A stretch of 64,000 nt of DNA from Nitrosopumilus sp. LS_AOA. GTDB taxonomy: Archaea; Thermoproteota; Nitrososphaeria; Nitrososphaerales; Nitrosopumilaceae. The notes beneath the pieces are model-generated. The model worked only from the letters and a program-made list of their open reading frames with translations. It was not told the DNA's origin and made no database searches. The DNA lies in the NCBI GenBank assembly GCA_001543015.1, contig LFLC01000008.1:81997-145996 (forward strand), written 5' to 3'. Below, in pieces: positions 1 through 8,322 of this stretch. How positions within the stretch are numbered: position 1 is the stretch's first letter; each line of letters opens with the position of its first letter. Position numbers and translations under genes: made by a program.

Positions 1-2
1 AA

Positions 3-210
3 TATGAAACTAAGCAAATAAGAAATGTTTTGTCCTTAAATGAACCTCTAATTACTGATTTAGAAAATGGTGAAATAATTATTAAAAATAGTAGCAATTG
101 ACAAACCAAATATCACTTCAATAATTGTTAGTGTTGGTTATCCAGAAATTGCATTTGAAATAAGTAATGATTCAGAAAAAATTATTAGCAAAGAAAAGAT
201 TGCAAGATAA
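3..210 (+). other. Left-edge partial reading frames, unrecognised
   Basis: A frame open from the window edge ends at TGA 99-101 (ending GEIIIKNSSN). A second frame, open from 79 to TAA 208-210, carries VAIDKPNITSIIVSVGYPEI but has no ATG, GTG or TTG start. The two overlap around the A-rich stretch at 82-90, so this may be the frameshifted 3' end of one gene that begins outside the window. I do not recognise the product. Confidence 0.3.
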
Positions 211-232
211 TAATTCCCTGGCTGAATATTTT

Positions 233-676
233 TTACATTAATCTGTTATCTTCTTTAATTGTATTTAATACAATGTGAGTTACAGTATTTTCTACATTTG
301 GAATGGCCAATAGGTCTTTTACAAAAACACTCAATGATTTTCTATCCTTAAATTTTGCAATAACTAGTGTATCTGCGTTTCCTGTCATATCATAAACTGC
401 AACAACATTATCATGTTTTGCAATCTCTTCTTCAATTTCTAACATCTTTCCATTTGATGTTTTTATTTCAATAATTACTGTAATTTCATATCCTAATAAT
501 TCATGATCTAGTCTAACAGTATACCCCTGAATGATTTTATTTTTTTCAAGTTTTTTTATCCTAGTAATTGCAGTCACTGTTGAAATATTCATTGTGTGTG
601 CTAATTGTCTGGCTGATTGACGTCCATCTGATAAAAGATGTCTTAGTATTTTTTCATCTCTTTCATCATATTTCAT
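233..676 (-). CDS. Lrp/AsnC family transcriptional regulator
   Basis: This 147-residue protein has the full two-domain layout of the Lrp/AsnC family. An N-terminal helix-turn-helix (about residues 4-55, MKYDERDEKILRHLLSDGRQ onward) is followed by a RAM ligand-binding domain (about 65-140) with the family pattern of alternating strands and the GNADTLVIAKF segment. Such proteins bind DNA as dimers or octamers and usually sense amino acids; the ligand cannot be read from sequence. It is divergent from the gene at 778, and the shared intergenic region holds three GAATATA repeats that could be its operator. Two RAM-only relatives occur at 32296 and 45815, and a remnant of a third at 12323. Confidence 0.9.
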   Translation of the reverse strand: MKYDERDEKILRHLLSDGRQSARQLAHTMNISTVTAITRIKKLEKNKIIQGYTVRLDHELLGYEITVIIEIKTSNGKMLEIEEEIAKHDNVVAVYDMTGNADTLVIAKFKDRKSLSVFVKDLLAIPNVENTVTHIVLNTIKEDNRLM

Positions 677-704
677 ACTATGTATTAACTAAACAAATAT
701 TTAA

Positions 705-732
705 GAATATATAGAATATATGTATGAATATA
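705..732. promoter_or_regulatory. Triple GAATATA direct repeat in divergent promoter region
   Basis: The heptamer GAATATA occurs exactly at 705-711, 714-720 and 726-732, between the divergent Lrp gene and the gene at 778. It could be an operator for Lrp-type autoregulation or simply an AT-rich promoter. Confidence 0.3.
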
Positions 733-777
733 ACGTAATTAATAGAAATACCTTATAATCTTCTAATCATAATTAAT

Positions 778-1494
778 GTGATGTTAGTTCTAAAACCTGA
801 ACCGATTCTCGAAAAAATGCAAAAACACTGTAAAAAATTAGGAATGACATCATTAATTTCTAAACAAAAATATGATTTTGAAGAAGATTATTTTGATTCT
901 TCTTTTGTAAGGGCAAAAAATAGTATTGGAAACATTGGAACTTTGGAACTTGCAAATTCTCCTATTGATTATTTTAATATCATAAAAAAACAGAAATTTG
1001 TAAAATGTGGTTATGCATTGGGCAGTCATGTTGGAATGGGTATTCATAGACATGCTTGGTGGAAAATAAGGTATTTTCTTACTTTACCTGAATCAATCCA
1101 ACTTGGCCCCTTCAACATGGGAACAATTACAACAATAAAAAAAGGATTATTTCATTCAAAAGTTGAGAGTTTTATGTGGAGTGGTTTTCAAAAACTTACC
1201 ACATTGCCTCCAGGATTAGTTAGAGACAATGTAGCTGAAGCACTATATCAAGATCAAAAGTTAAAAGAATTAATGATGAAATGTTTACTACGAGAAGGAA
1301 CTATCACTATTTCTAGATATTCTCCAACTACAGAATCAAAGTATCTCAAAACAAACTCAAAGATAGTAATTGAATCAAAATGGAAATTACATAAAGATTT
1401 CTTTATAGATTCTTACACACTAGAAATGTATGAAAAAATTGCTGGAATAGTAAAACAGACTATTAATGATATGAAATATCATTTAACATCATAA
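778..1494 (+). CDS. Conserved hypothetical protein (238 aa)
   Basis: I do not recognise a named family. The protein has no signal peptide, no clear membrane segment and no Cys pairs for metal binding. It contains a His/Trp-rich stretch (GMGIHRHAWWKIRYF, about residues 88-102) and a basic C-terminal half. The start has two consecutive ATG codons. It is followed after seven bases by the chorismate-lyase-like gene, so the two are probably co-transcribed. Confidence 0.65.
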   Translation: MMLVLKPEPILEKMQKHCKKLGMTSLISKQKYDFEEDYFDSSFVRAKNSIGNIGTLELANSPIDYFNIIKKQKFVKCGYALGSHVGMGIHRHAWWKIRYFLTLPESIQLGPFNMGTITTIKKGLFHSKVESFMWSGFQKLTTLPPGLVRDNVAEALYQDQKLKELMMKCLLREGTITISRYSPTTESKYLKTNSKIVIESKWKLHKDFFIDSYTLEMYEKIAGIVKQTINDMKYHLTS

Positions 1495-1501
1495 ATTTAA
1501 A

Positions 1502-1819
1502 ATGTCTGCAATATTAAAAGCAAAAGATTCATTGCTAAAAGAAATTCTAGATGCACCACTTGGTGATGTAGTGACTATTTTACAACGCCATCTTAACTAT
1601 CAAATTAAAATTGATTTAATTGAACAAAATACTTCAAAACCTAGCTCAAAATTTACTCGAAAAATTAGTATTTCTGCAAATAACTTGCCATTGATAAAAG
1701 CAACCATAAAATTTGATAAAAATATTCTTCCAAAACAAATAATGTCACAATTATTACAAAAAACTATTCTTGTAGGTGATATTTTGAAACTAAACAACAT
1801 TCCAAATGAAAAAAGATAA
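1502..1819 (+). CDS. Chorismate pyruvate-lyase-like protein, N-terminal part
   Basis: The 105-residue product resembles the N-terminal two thirds of the UbiC/DUF98 chorismate-lyase fold: APLGDVVTILQRHL, then RKISISANNLPLIKATIKF, then a LLQKTILVGDILK segment matching the family pattern of Arg strand, substrate-facing strand and the Leu-Gly helix. Family members are about 160-190 residues, so this frame is too short. The missing C-terminal segment (R-x-Y-x-I and E-x-x) appears in the next frame at 1828, in the -1 phase. I infer one gene split by a frameshift near the A6 run at 1809-1814. The family assignment is from motif memory only. Confidence 0.5.
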   Translation: MSAILKAKDSLLKEILDAPLGDVVTILQRHLNYQIKIDLIEQNTSKPSSKFTRKISISANNLPLIKATIKFDKNILPKQIMSQLLQKTILVGDILKLNNIPNEKR

Positions 1820-1827
1820 TTTCACTA

Positions 1828-2013
1828 ATGATGGAAAAAGACAAAATTATTAGAATCTATCAAATCAAATTTGAGGAAAAAATCCTATTTGAAGTATCTG
1901 AAGAAATCAGGTTGGATTGGATCAATGAATTTCGAGTAGTTGAGGCACAAGACAAAATTAATGATAATAAATTCCAATCTTTATGCTGGGAAGCTATGGG
2001 CCCAGGCTGGTAA
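1828..2013 (+). CDS. C-terminal part of the split chorismate-lyase-like gene
   Basis: This 61-residue frame begins MMEKDKIIRIYQIKFEEK and ends GPGW. Its R-x-YQIKFEEKILFEVSEE segment fits the C-terminal strand pair of UbiC/DUF98 proteins, which is absent from the preceding ORF. The frame is open upstream from TGA 1807-1809, so a -1 shift within the A run at 1809-1814 would fuse both parts into one protein of roughly 170 residues, the usual family length. It could also be an independent small gene. A strong hairpin at 2051 follows. Confidence 0.4.
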   Translation: MMEKDKIIRIYQIKFEEKILFEVSEEIRLDWINEFRVVEAQDKINDNKFQSLCWEAMGPGW

Positions 2014-2050
2014 ATTTCATCAAAGTACGAATAATCTTCTGAAATTACTC

Positions 2051-2077
2051 AAAAATCACACTTACTGTGTGATTTTT
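2051..2077 (+). terminator. Perfect 11-bp inverted repeat, terminator-like
   Basis: AAAAATCACAC (2051-2061) and GTGTGATTTTT (2067-2077) form a perfect 11-bp stem with a five-base loop. It ends in T5, directly after the 1502-2013 gene and before nadA. This resembles an intrinsic terminator. Confidence 0.65.
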
Positions 2078-2182
2078 AGCATCCTAAAAAAGAGGAAATT
2101 CTTGCCACATTTGAGAGATTTTAAGAAAATTCAAGACTATTCCTCATTCTTTAAATCACTATAATTCGAATTTTTAACAATT

Positions 2183-3139
2183 ATGCTCGTTCAACAATCC
2201 TCACAACTCAAAGAAGAGATTATGAGACTCAAAAAAGAAAAAGATGTAGTGATTCTTGCTCACAATTATCAAATTCCTGATGTTCAAGATGTTGCAGATT
2301 TTACAGGCGACTCTTTAGGATTATCCCGCCAAGCAGCTACAGTTCCACAAAAAACAATTCTGTTTTGTGGTGTAAACTTTATGGCAGAAACTGCAGCAAT
2401 AATTAGTCCTGAGAAAAAAGTACTAATTCCTGATTTAGAAGCTGGTTGTTCCTTATCTGATTCTATAACCCTTGATGAACTAAAAAATTGGAAGATGCAA
2501 CACCCAGAAGCTATAGCTGTTGGTTATGTCAACACCACTGCTGAAATTAAATCAGAACTTGATTATTGTTGTACATCATCAAATGCTGTAAATGTTGTAA
2601 ACACAATTCCTAAAGATAAAGAAATTTTGTTTTTACCTGACATGTTTTTGGGTTCCTATGTTGCAAAAATGACTGGTAGAAAAAATATTCACATATGGGC
2701 TGGTGAATGTCACGTCCATGCAGGAATTACACCTGAAGATGTTATAAAAAAATTAGATTCAATGAATGATACAGAATTAGTTATTCATCCAGAATGTGGT
2801 TGTACTACTCCATTCATGTATGATGTGGCTGATGGAAGTTATGATGAGAAAAAAGTATCTATCTTATCAACTGAGGGAATGCTAAAGCATGTTAGTAAAT
2901 CAAAATCAAAAAACTTTGTTGTTGCAACTGAAACTGGAATTTTATATAAAATGAGAAAAGACAATCCCGATAAAACATTTGTTGCAGCATCTGAGAAAGC
3001 TGAATGCCAATACATGAAAATGATTACACTTGAAAAAGTCTATGATGCACTAATTAATGAAAAACATATAGTTACTGTTCCAAAAGAAATTGCTGATAAG
3101 GCACGTCTGGCCATAAATAGAATGCTTGCAATTAGCTAA
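2183..3139 (+). CDS. nadA: Quinolinate synthase A
   Basis: NadA condenses iminoaspartate with dihydroxyacetone phosphate to quinolinate in de novo NAD synthesis and carries a [4Fe-4S] cluster. The 318-residue length is standard. The three expected cluster cysteines are visible: C62 in FCGVNFMAETA, C176 in GECHVHAG and C275 in AECQYMKM. The N-terminal HNYQIPDVQDVADFTGDSL motif is also typical. The partner NadC lies close by on the other strand at 5329. No NadB-type oxidase is in the window, so the iminoaspartate source is not visible here. Confidence 0.95.
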   Translation: MLVQQSSQLKEEIMRLKKEKDVVILAHNYQIPDVQDVADFTGDSLGLSRQAATVPQKTILFCGVNFMAETAAIISPEKKVLIPDLEAGCSLSDSITLDELKNWKMQHPEAIAVGYVNTTAEIKSELDYCCTSSNAVNVVNTIPKDKEILFLPDMFLGSYVAKMTGRKNIHIWAGECHVHAGITPEDVIKKLDSMNDTELVIHPECGCTTPFMYDVADGSYDEKKVSILSTEGMLKHVSKSKSKNFVVATETGILYKMRKDNPDKTFVAASEKAECQYMKMITLEKVYDALINEKHIVTVPKEIADKARLAINRMLAIS

Positions 3140-3182
3140 TCTTCAAATTAATTATTATCTTATTATCATATATTCTGAAATA

Positions 3183-3188
3183 TTTAAA
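3183..3188 (+). promoter_or_regulatory. TATA box of a leaderless gene
   Basis: TTTAAA lies about 28 bases before the ATG at 3214. This is the archaeal spacing expected if transcription starts at or near the start codon. Confidence 0.5.
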
Positions 3189-3213
3189 TTGCCAAAATTT
3201 TTCTCGTTTTTTA

Positions 3214-3834
3214 ATGACTAACAAAATACTATCTGTGCTTTTTATGAGTACTATTTTGATGACTGCAGGAGTTGCAGCATCTGTAGAATTTCTAGAAAGT
3301 GCTGATGCTCTCAAAAGTAAAGGAACTACCATACTCAAATTTGGCTCATCAACAGCTATTTGTGGTATTGAATTATGTTCTGAAACTGAAGATAACACTA
3401 CTCCAGTGAAATCTACTGCTGAGAAAAAACAAACGCAAAAAACAGAACCAAAAAAACATGAAATGAAGAAAGAAGTTTCCCATGGATGGAAAACTGCTTC
3501 AGGTACCATGACTTCAATGACTGATCCTGGTATGGGACACGAATCACATCAATTGACAATAATTTTGCCACCAAGTGATAATGTCTACAAAGGAATTCTC
3601 TCATATGATGCATCTGAACCAATTCAACTAGTTGCCTTACATGGCCCATTAGCTGATGGTGAAGACAAAGGACAAGCAATTTGGAGTCCTGATGGTGAAA
3701 CAAAGTTTGCATTGACTTTCGTTGATAATGAAAGTTCTATGGGAACTTGGTTATTTGCAGGTAATGCTCTTGCAGTTCATACTATGAATGAGGATGCATT
3801 TACTGTAAGTTACTCTGTTGTTGCAGGTCAATAA
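3214..3834 (+). CDS. Secreted or membrane-anchored protein of unknown function
   Basis: The 206-residue protein starts with a basic N-terminus and hydrophobic stretch (MTNKILSVLFMSTILMTAGVAA) typical of a signal peptide. A charged Lys/Glu/Thr-rich linker (about residues 65-90) follows, then a beta-rich C-terminal domain with HESHQLTIILPPSDNVYKG and GQAIWSPDGETKFALTF. I do not recognise a named family. It is expected outside the membrane. It has its own TATA element and is followed by a long T-rich stretch (3839-3854) that could end transcription. Confidence 0.65.
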   Translation: MTNKILSVLFMSTILMTAGVAASVEFLESADALKSKGTTILKFGSSTAICGIELCSETEDNTTPVKSTAEKKQTQKTEPKKHEMKKEVSHGWKTASGTMTSMTDPGMGHESHQLTIILPPSDNVYKGILSYDASEPIQLVALHGPLADGEDKGQAIWSPDGETKFALTFVDNESSMGTWLFAGNALAVHTMNEDAFTVSYSVVAGQ

Positions 3835-3891
3835 TCTATTTTTTTCTTTTTTTTATATCTTATTATTTGAGTGATATTATTTTAGATTGTA

Positions 3892-4284
3892 TTGGTTGGA
3901 TTATTTGGTAAAACCCCAAAGTTTACTGATTCAAAAGATTCTGTCAAAAAATACAAAGAATTTAAAAAATTACTCAAGGACAAAAAGTATCCTGAGGCAT
4001 TAGCATCTGGTTTATCCTTACTAGAATCAGTTCCACATCACCATGATGCGCTATTTATGGTTGGTAGCATTTACTATTTGAAAGAAAATTACAAGACTGC
4101 ACTATCCTACCTTGATAGATCCCTTGACATTGGTGCGTATGATATTGATGCATTGTTACTCAAAGCGTACTCTCATCAAAAAATATCTGAAAACAAACAT
4201 GCCATTTCATGCTGTGATAAGATTAAAGAAATTGATCCAAAAAACAAATCAGTATCACAACTATTAGAGCAACTAGAAACCTAA
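3892..4284 (+). CDS. TPR-repeat protein
   Basis: The 130-residue protein shows about two to three tetratricopeptide repeats. YPEALASGLSLLESVPHHHDALFMVGSIYYL, then YKTALSYLDRSLDIGAYDIDALLLKAYSHQKI, then NKHAISCCDKIKEIDPKNKSV carry the helical repeat pattern with Ala/Gly at turn positions. Such proteins act as interaction scaffolds. The start used is TTG at 3892 (MVGLFGKTPKF). No signal peptide is seen, so it is probably cytoplasmic; the partner is unknown. Confidence 0.7.
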   Translation: MVGLFGKTPKFTDSKDSVKKYKEFKKLLKDKKYPEALASGLSLLESVPHHHDALFMVGSIYYLKENYKTALSYLDRSLDIGAYDIDALLLKAYSHQKISENKHAISCCDKIKEIDPKNKSVSQLLEQLET

Positions 4285-4369
4285 CATCTTTAATCAAATG
4301 AATCAAAATTGTATTTTGGTTTAAATCAGTTATATGAGTTAATTTCACATGCGATATAATTGAAAAAAT

Positions 4370-5287
4370 ATGACATTTGACCAAAATTCCAGCTGCTTAC
4401 GCTGTGGAAAAAAATCTCTACTAACTGATGAAGTTACAGGAGAGCAATTTTGCTCAAAATGCGGTTATGTGATTTCTGAAAAAGTAAATGATTCGGGTCC
4501 AGAACGAAAATCATTTTCAACACAAGGTGGCATGGATAATTCGAGAACTGGCTCGCCAACATCTCTTACAAGACACGACAAAGGACTATCAACTGTAATC
4601 AGTCCAGCAAACAAAGATTCAACTGGAAGACCATTGTCTTCTGCAATGAAAACTACAATCACAAGACTTCGAACTTGGGATAGTAGAAGCCAATCCAAGA
4701 CCAGCGAGGATAGAAATCTAAGAGTGGCTCTAAATGAATTGGATAGACTAAAAGACAAACTTGCTCTTTCATCTAATGTTCTTGAAAAAGCAGCATACAT
4801 TTACAGAAAAGCATTAGAAAAAAAATTAGTTCGTGGTAGATCTATCTCTGGCATAATTGCAGCATCACTTTATGTTGCATGTAGGGATGCTGGAATACCT
4901 AGAACACTAAATGATGTTTCAGAGGCTGCCAATGTTAAACGAAAAGAGATTTCACGATGTTACAGATTATTACATCAAGAATTAGAACTAAAAATGCCTG
5001 TTGTTGATTCAGTTCAATGCATTGCAAGAATTTCAAGCAAACTAAAGATACCTGAAAAATCCAAGCGATATGCAGCTAAAATTATCAAAGAGACCCAAAA
5101 ACGTAAAGAATCAGCAGGTAAGGATCCAATGGGATTAGCTGCTGCTGCATTGTATTTATCATGTATCAAAAATGGAACGTCCATCACTCAACGAGATATT
5201 GCAGAAGCTGCTGGAGTTACTGAAGTGACCATAAGAAATCGATACAAGGCATTAAAAGATGCAAAAATACTAGACTCTGATTTGTAA
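4370..5287 (+). CDS. tfb: Transcription initiation factor IIB
   Basis: TFB bridges TBP-bound promoter DNA and RNA polymerase in archaea. The 305-residue protein has the N-terminal zinc ribbon (CLRCGKK and CSKCGYV, Cys 9, 12, 28, 31), a B-reader/linker region and two cyclin folds. Those are about 105-195 (GRSISGIIAASLYVACR) and 200-300 (DPMGLAAAALYLSC), ending with a helix-turn-helix (AEAAGVTEVTIRNRYKAL) that contacts the BRE. Length and motifs are normal. Nitrosopumilus-type genomes carry several TFB paralogs; which one this is cannot be told here. Confidence 0.95.
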   Translation: MTFDQNSSCLRCGKKSLLTDEVTGEQFCSKCGYVISEKVNDSGPERKSFSTQGGMDNSRTGSPTSLTRHDKGLSTVISPANKDSTGRPLSSAMKTTITRLRTWDSRSQSKTSEDRNLRVALNELDRLKDKLALSSNVLEKAAYIYRKALEKKLVRGRSISGIIAASLYVACRDAGIPRTLNDVSEAANVKRKEISRCYRLLHQELELKMPVVDSVQCIARISSKLKIPEKSKRYAAKIIKETQKRKESAGKDPMGLAAAALYLSCIKNGTSITQRDIAEAAGVTEVTIRNRYKALKDAKILDSDL

Positions 5288-5328
5288 TGTTGTCATTTTT
5301 GAGAGCATGTACTCATTGGGATTGCATT

Positions 5329-6144
5329 CTAAATCTCTAAACTCATATCAATTCCTTTTACAGAATTAGTAATACTGCCAACTGAAATAATATCTACACC
5401 TGTCTTTCCATATGTAACAATATTTTTCTCATTAATTCCACCTGATGCTTCAAGGAGTACTGTATTTCGTAGTTTTTGATTTTTCAGTGTTAGAATTGCT
5501 TTTTTGATTTGGGATGGAGTAAAATTATCAAGCATAATTATTGCAGCACCATTCTTTGCTGCAAGTATTACATCTGAAATATTTTCAACCTCGACTTCAA
5601 ACTTTTTGTGTTTTTTCTTTGCTTTTTTAATTAATGACTCTAGGGAATCATGTATTGCAATATGATTATCTTTGATCATTACCATCTCATCTAATCTCAA
5701 TCTATGCTTTTTTCCCCCGCCAATCTCAACTGCTTCTTTATCAAAATATCTCAATCCAGGAGCTGTTTTCCTTGTGGCGTATAGTTTAGTTTTACTTGGG
5801 ATTTTTTTTACAAGGAAATTAGTTTGAGTTGCAATACCGCTCATTCTAGTTAATAGATTAAGGGCTGTCCTCTCACACATCAAAATCTTTGCAGCATCCC
5901 CAGTTATTGTCATGATTGTACCATTTGGGATTACTTTGGAGCCATCTTTTTTGAGAATTTTAGCACTACATCCCTTTAGTTTAAAAATCTCTTTAGCATG
6001 TATTGTACCAGCTATAATTGCCTTTTCTCTTGAAATGATTTTGACTGTGATTCTTTTCTTATCTAGTAAGGCACTAGTGATGTCCCCCTTTCCGATATCT
6101 TCTGCAAGAAATGATATCAATTGTTTTTTTGAATTAAATGACAA
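5329..6144 (-). CDS. nadC: Nicotinate-nucleotide pyrophosphorylase (carboxylating)
   Basis: NadC converts quinolinate and PRPP to nicotinate mononucleotide, the step after NadA (2183). The 271-residue length is standard. Family signatures present are ERTALNLLTRMSGIATQT, ATRKTAPGLRYFDKEAVEIGG (quinolinate and PRPP binding), HRLRLDEMVMIKDNH, and the C-terminal VEVEN, IIMLDN and LEASGGIN strands of the alpha/beta barrel. It converges on TFB. Its start lies about 40 bases downstream of the end of spt4, so it may be part of the rpo7-spt4-nadC transcript. Confidence 0.95.
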   Translation of the reverse strand: MSFNSKKQLISFLAEDIGKGDITSALLDKKRITVKIISREKAIIAGTIHAKEIFKLKGCSAKILKKDGSKVIPNGTIMTITGDAAKILMCERTALNLLTRMSGIATQTNFLVKKIPSKTKLYATRKTAPGLRYFDKEAVEIGGGKKHRLRLDEMVMIKDNHIAIHDSLESLIKKAKKKHKKFEVEVENISDVILAAKNGAAIIMLDNFTPSQIKKAILTLKNQKLRNTVLLEASGGINEKNIVTYGKTGVDIISVGSITNSVKGIDMSLEI

Positions 6145-6185
6145 TGTTATGGTACAATGTTATATTGATTTTAAAGATTTAGAAA

Positions 6186-6374
6186 TTATACTACTTTGAT
6201 TGCGTACTTGCCTTTTTTAGTAATGCCCAAAGTTTTTGAGATTTCAGAATTTGTTGGGTCTACTACAAGTACAATACCATTCCAATCAGGTGTTAGGTCT
6301 GATGATTTACAAATTGGACAAACTTTACCTGTAGTTACGCATTTGCATTTTCTGCATGCCATTTCTCGTGCCAT
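6186..6374 (-). CDS. spt4: Transcription elongation factor Spt4 (RpoE'')
   Basis: This 62-residue zinc-ribbon protein (CRKCKC and CPICKSSDLTPDWNGIVLVVDP) matches archaeal Spt4, the partner of Spt5 in processive transcription elongation. The four cysteines and the DWNG-I-hydrophobic tail are diagnostic. Its start codon lies directly after the end of the Rpo7 gene, the classical rpoE'-rpoE'' order in archaea. Confidence 0.93.
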   Translation of the reverse strand: MAREMACRKCKCVTTGKVCPICKSSDLTPDWNGIVLVVDPTNSEISKTLGITKKGKYAIKVV

Positions 6375-6375
6375 C

Positions 6376-7002
6376 TTATTTTGCCTCTACCTTAGCTTCT
6401 TTTTTTGGTTTTTCTGAATCGGCATCTGCTTTAGCAGGTGTTTCATCTCCGCCTTCAGCTTTTTTGATTTCTTCTTGAATCCAAGCATCAGCTCCTAAGA
6501 ATGGTTGTCTACATGTGATACCAATCTTACCCATAGCAGCTGCCTTACCTAATGATACTGCAGTAATTCTTGCACGAAGTGTAGAACCAACTTTTAGTGT
6601 CCTACCACTTTGATTAGCTAGTATCATTCCAGACTTTACATCACTTTTTAGATAATCATCCATGACTTGGGATAAGTGAAGTAATGCATCAGTTGGTCCA
6701 ATTCTTACAAATGCACCAAAGTCTGTAATATCTACAATCTCTCCTTGAACTATTTCTTGTAATTTTGGATAAAATGTTAATGCTTCAAATTGTACTTTGT
6801 GAAATGTTCCACCATCGCCTGCAATCATTTTTCCCATTTCGTCAACCTTGGCATCTAAAATCATAATGATGTAACCTAATTCTGCATTAATCATACTCTC
6901 GTACTTTTCTTTGAGAATGTTTGTTGCAGCCTTTTTGAGTGTAGTTCCAAATAAGCTTGGAGGAATCCTAACAACATCAACTAGGGTAGATATAGAAAAC
7001 AA
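6376..7002 (-). CDS. rpo7: DNA-directed RNA polymerase subunit Rpo7 (RpoE')
   Basis: Rpo7 pairs with Rpo4 to form the polymerase stalk. The 208-residue protein starts MFSISTLVDVVRIPPSLFGT, the typical N-terminal tip domain, followed by an S1 OB-fold (about 80-165) with QGEIVDITDFGAFVRIGPTD. The C-terminal tail (about 185-208) is an Ala/Glu/Lys-rich extension beyond the usual length of about 180 and is probably disordered. It is co-transcribed with spt4. Confidence 0.95.
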   Translation of the reverse strand: MFSISTLVDVVRIPPSLFGTTLKKAATNILKEKYESMINAELGYIIMILDAKVDEMGKMIAGDGGTFHKVQFEALTFYPKLQEIVQGEIVDITDFGAFVRIGPTDALLHLSQVMDDYLKSDVKSGMILANQSGRTLKVGSTLRARITAVSLGKAAAMGKIGITCRQPFLGADAWIQEEIKKAEGGDETPAKADADSEKPKKEAKVEAK

Positions 7003-7115
7003 CTGTGATTTTTCTTGGATTTGAATTTATGAATGTTTAGATGATTTAGGCTTGGATTTTCAAAAATTTACTAAATATTCCTAGAAATGGCAATTTTTTT
7101 TGCTCTTTGACTTAT

Positions 7116-7125
7116 CTTTAAATAA
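7116..7125 (+). promoter_or_regulatory. TATA box of the Mrp/NBP35 gene
   Basis: CTTTAAATAA is centred about 27 bases before the ATG at 7148. The spacing predicts a leaderless transcript. Confidence 0.55.
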
Positions 7126-7147
7126 AGTAAATTGACTTTTTTACGCA

Positions 7148-8317
7148 ATGGTTGGAATCGATCAAGTGCTAGAAAAACTAAGTACTGTAATTGACCCTGA
7201 TTTGAAAAAAGATATCGTATCTATGGGTATGATTAAAGATTTAGAACTAAACGATGGTGCCCTAAAATTTACTTTAGAATTAACTACTCCTGCATGTCCC
7301 TTTAATGTCGAAATTGAAGATGATGTGAGAAAAGCAATTGCTGATATTTCAGACCTCAAAAATTTTGAGTTAAAAGTTACTGCAAAAGTTATGGAGGGAC
7401 GCTCTTTAGATGATGACACTAGTATGAAAACTGTCAAAAACATTATCGGTGTAGCTAGCGGGAAAGGTGGAGTTGGAAAGTCTACAGTATCATTGAATTT
7501 AGCATTAGCATTACAGCAAACAGGTGCAAAAGTCGGATTACTTGATGCTGATATTTACGGTCCTAGTATTCCCTTAATGCTTGGAATGAAAGATGGTTCC
7601 ATGCAAGTCGAGGAAAACAAACTTCAACCAGCAGACTCTCACGGACTAAAAGTTGTATCATTTGGTTTCTTTGCAGACCAATCAAACCAAGCAGCAATTT
7701 ATCGTGGTCCTATAATTTCAGGAATACTAAAACAATTTCTAGTAGATACTGCTTGGACTGATTTAGATTATCTTATTGTTGATTTACCACCTGGCACTGG
7801 GGATATTCCATTAACACTAGCACAAACCATTCCAATTACAGGCATTCTTGTAATTACCACACCGCAAGACGTTGCAAGTCATGTTGCAGTTAAAGCTGTT
7901 TCAATGTTTGAGAAACTAAATGTGCCAATTCTTGGTGTAGTTGAGAACATGAGTCATTTTATTTGTCCAAACTGTGATGACAAACATTACATCTTTGGTG
8001 AAGGTGGTGGTTTGAAAATTAGTGAACAATTCAAGATACCTTTCTTAGGTGAGATTCCATTAAATGCTGGAATTATGTCTGGTTCAGATTCTGGTAAACC
8101 AATTATGATTACAAACCCTGATTCCCCAAGTGCTGTTGCATTTAGAAAAAGTGCAAAAAATATTGCAGCACAATGCAGTATTCAAGCAGCAAAACTACAA
8201 GAAGAGATGAAAGCAGAAAGTTCTGGTGATTCTTCAGAGAGTACTGAGAAAGAAACTACAGAATCTGCCCCAAAAGCAGCTGCAAAACCAACTCCAGAAT
8301 CTACAACCCAGAACTGA
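7148..8317 (+). CDS. Mrp/NBP35-type Fe-S cluster carrier ATPase
   Basis: This 389-residue protein assembles or transfers iron-sulfur clusters. It has an N-terminal DUF59/MIP18-like domain (about 1-85, IDPDLKKDIVSMGMIKDLEL). A deviant Walker A P-loop (GVASGKGGVGKSTVSLNLAL, about 100-120), a DADIYGPSIP switch and VDLPPGTGD follow. The C-terminal CPNC pair that holds a bridging cluster between monomers is also present (NMSHFICPNC). The last about 40 residues are a Ser/Glu/Ala-rich tail of low complexity. The dephospho-CoA kinase gene follows five bases after its stop. Confidence 0.93.
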   Translation: MVGIDQVLEKLSTVIDPDLKKDIVSMGMIKDLELNDGALKFTLELTTPACPFNVEIEDDVRKAIADISDLKNFELKVTAKVMEGRSLDDDTSMKTVKNIIGVASGKGGVGKSTVSLNLALALQQTGAKVGLLDADIYGPSIPLMLGMKDGSMQVEENKLQPADSHGLKVVSFGFFADQSNQAAIYRGPIISGILKQFLVDTAWTDLDYLIVDLPPGTGDIPLTLAQTIPITGILVITTPQDVASHVAVKAVSMFEKLNVPILGVVENMSHFICPNCDDKHYIFGEGGGLKISEQFKIPFLGEIPLNAGIMSGSDSGKPIMITNPDSPSAVAFRKSAKNIAAQCSIQAAKLQEEMKAESSGDSSESTEKETTESAPKAAAKPTPESTTQN

Positions 8318-8322
8318 TATTT

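Noticed and set aside
1809..1815. AAAAAAG as a programmed -1 frameshift site
   Set aside because: The heptamer is not in the X-XXY-YYZ phase relative to the upstream ORF, so I do not call programmed frameshifting. The split gene itself is reported.
1940..2164. 74-residue ORF across the terminator-like hairpin
   Set aside because: It overlaps the better supported 1828-2013 frame and reads through the perfect hairpin at 2051-2077; no motif.
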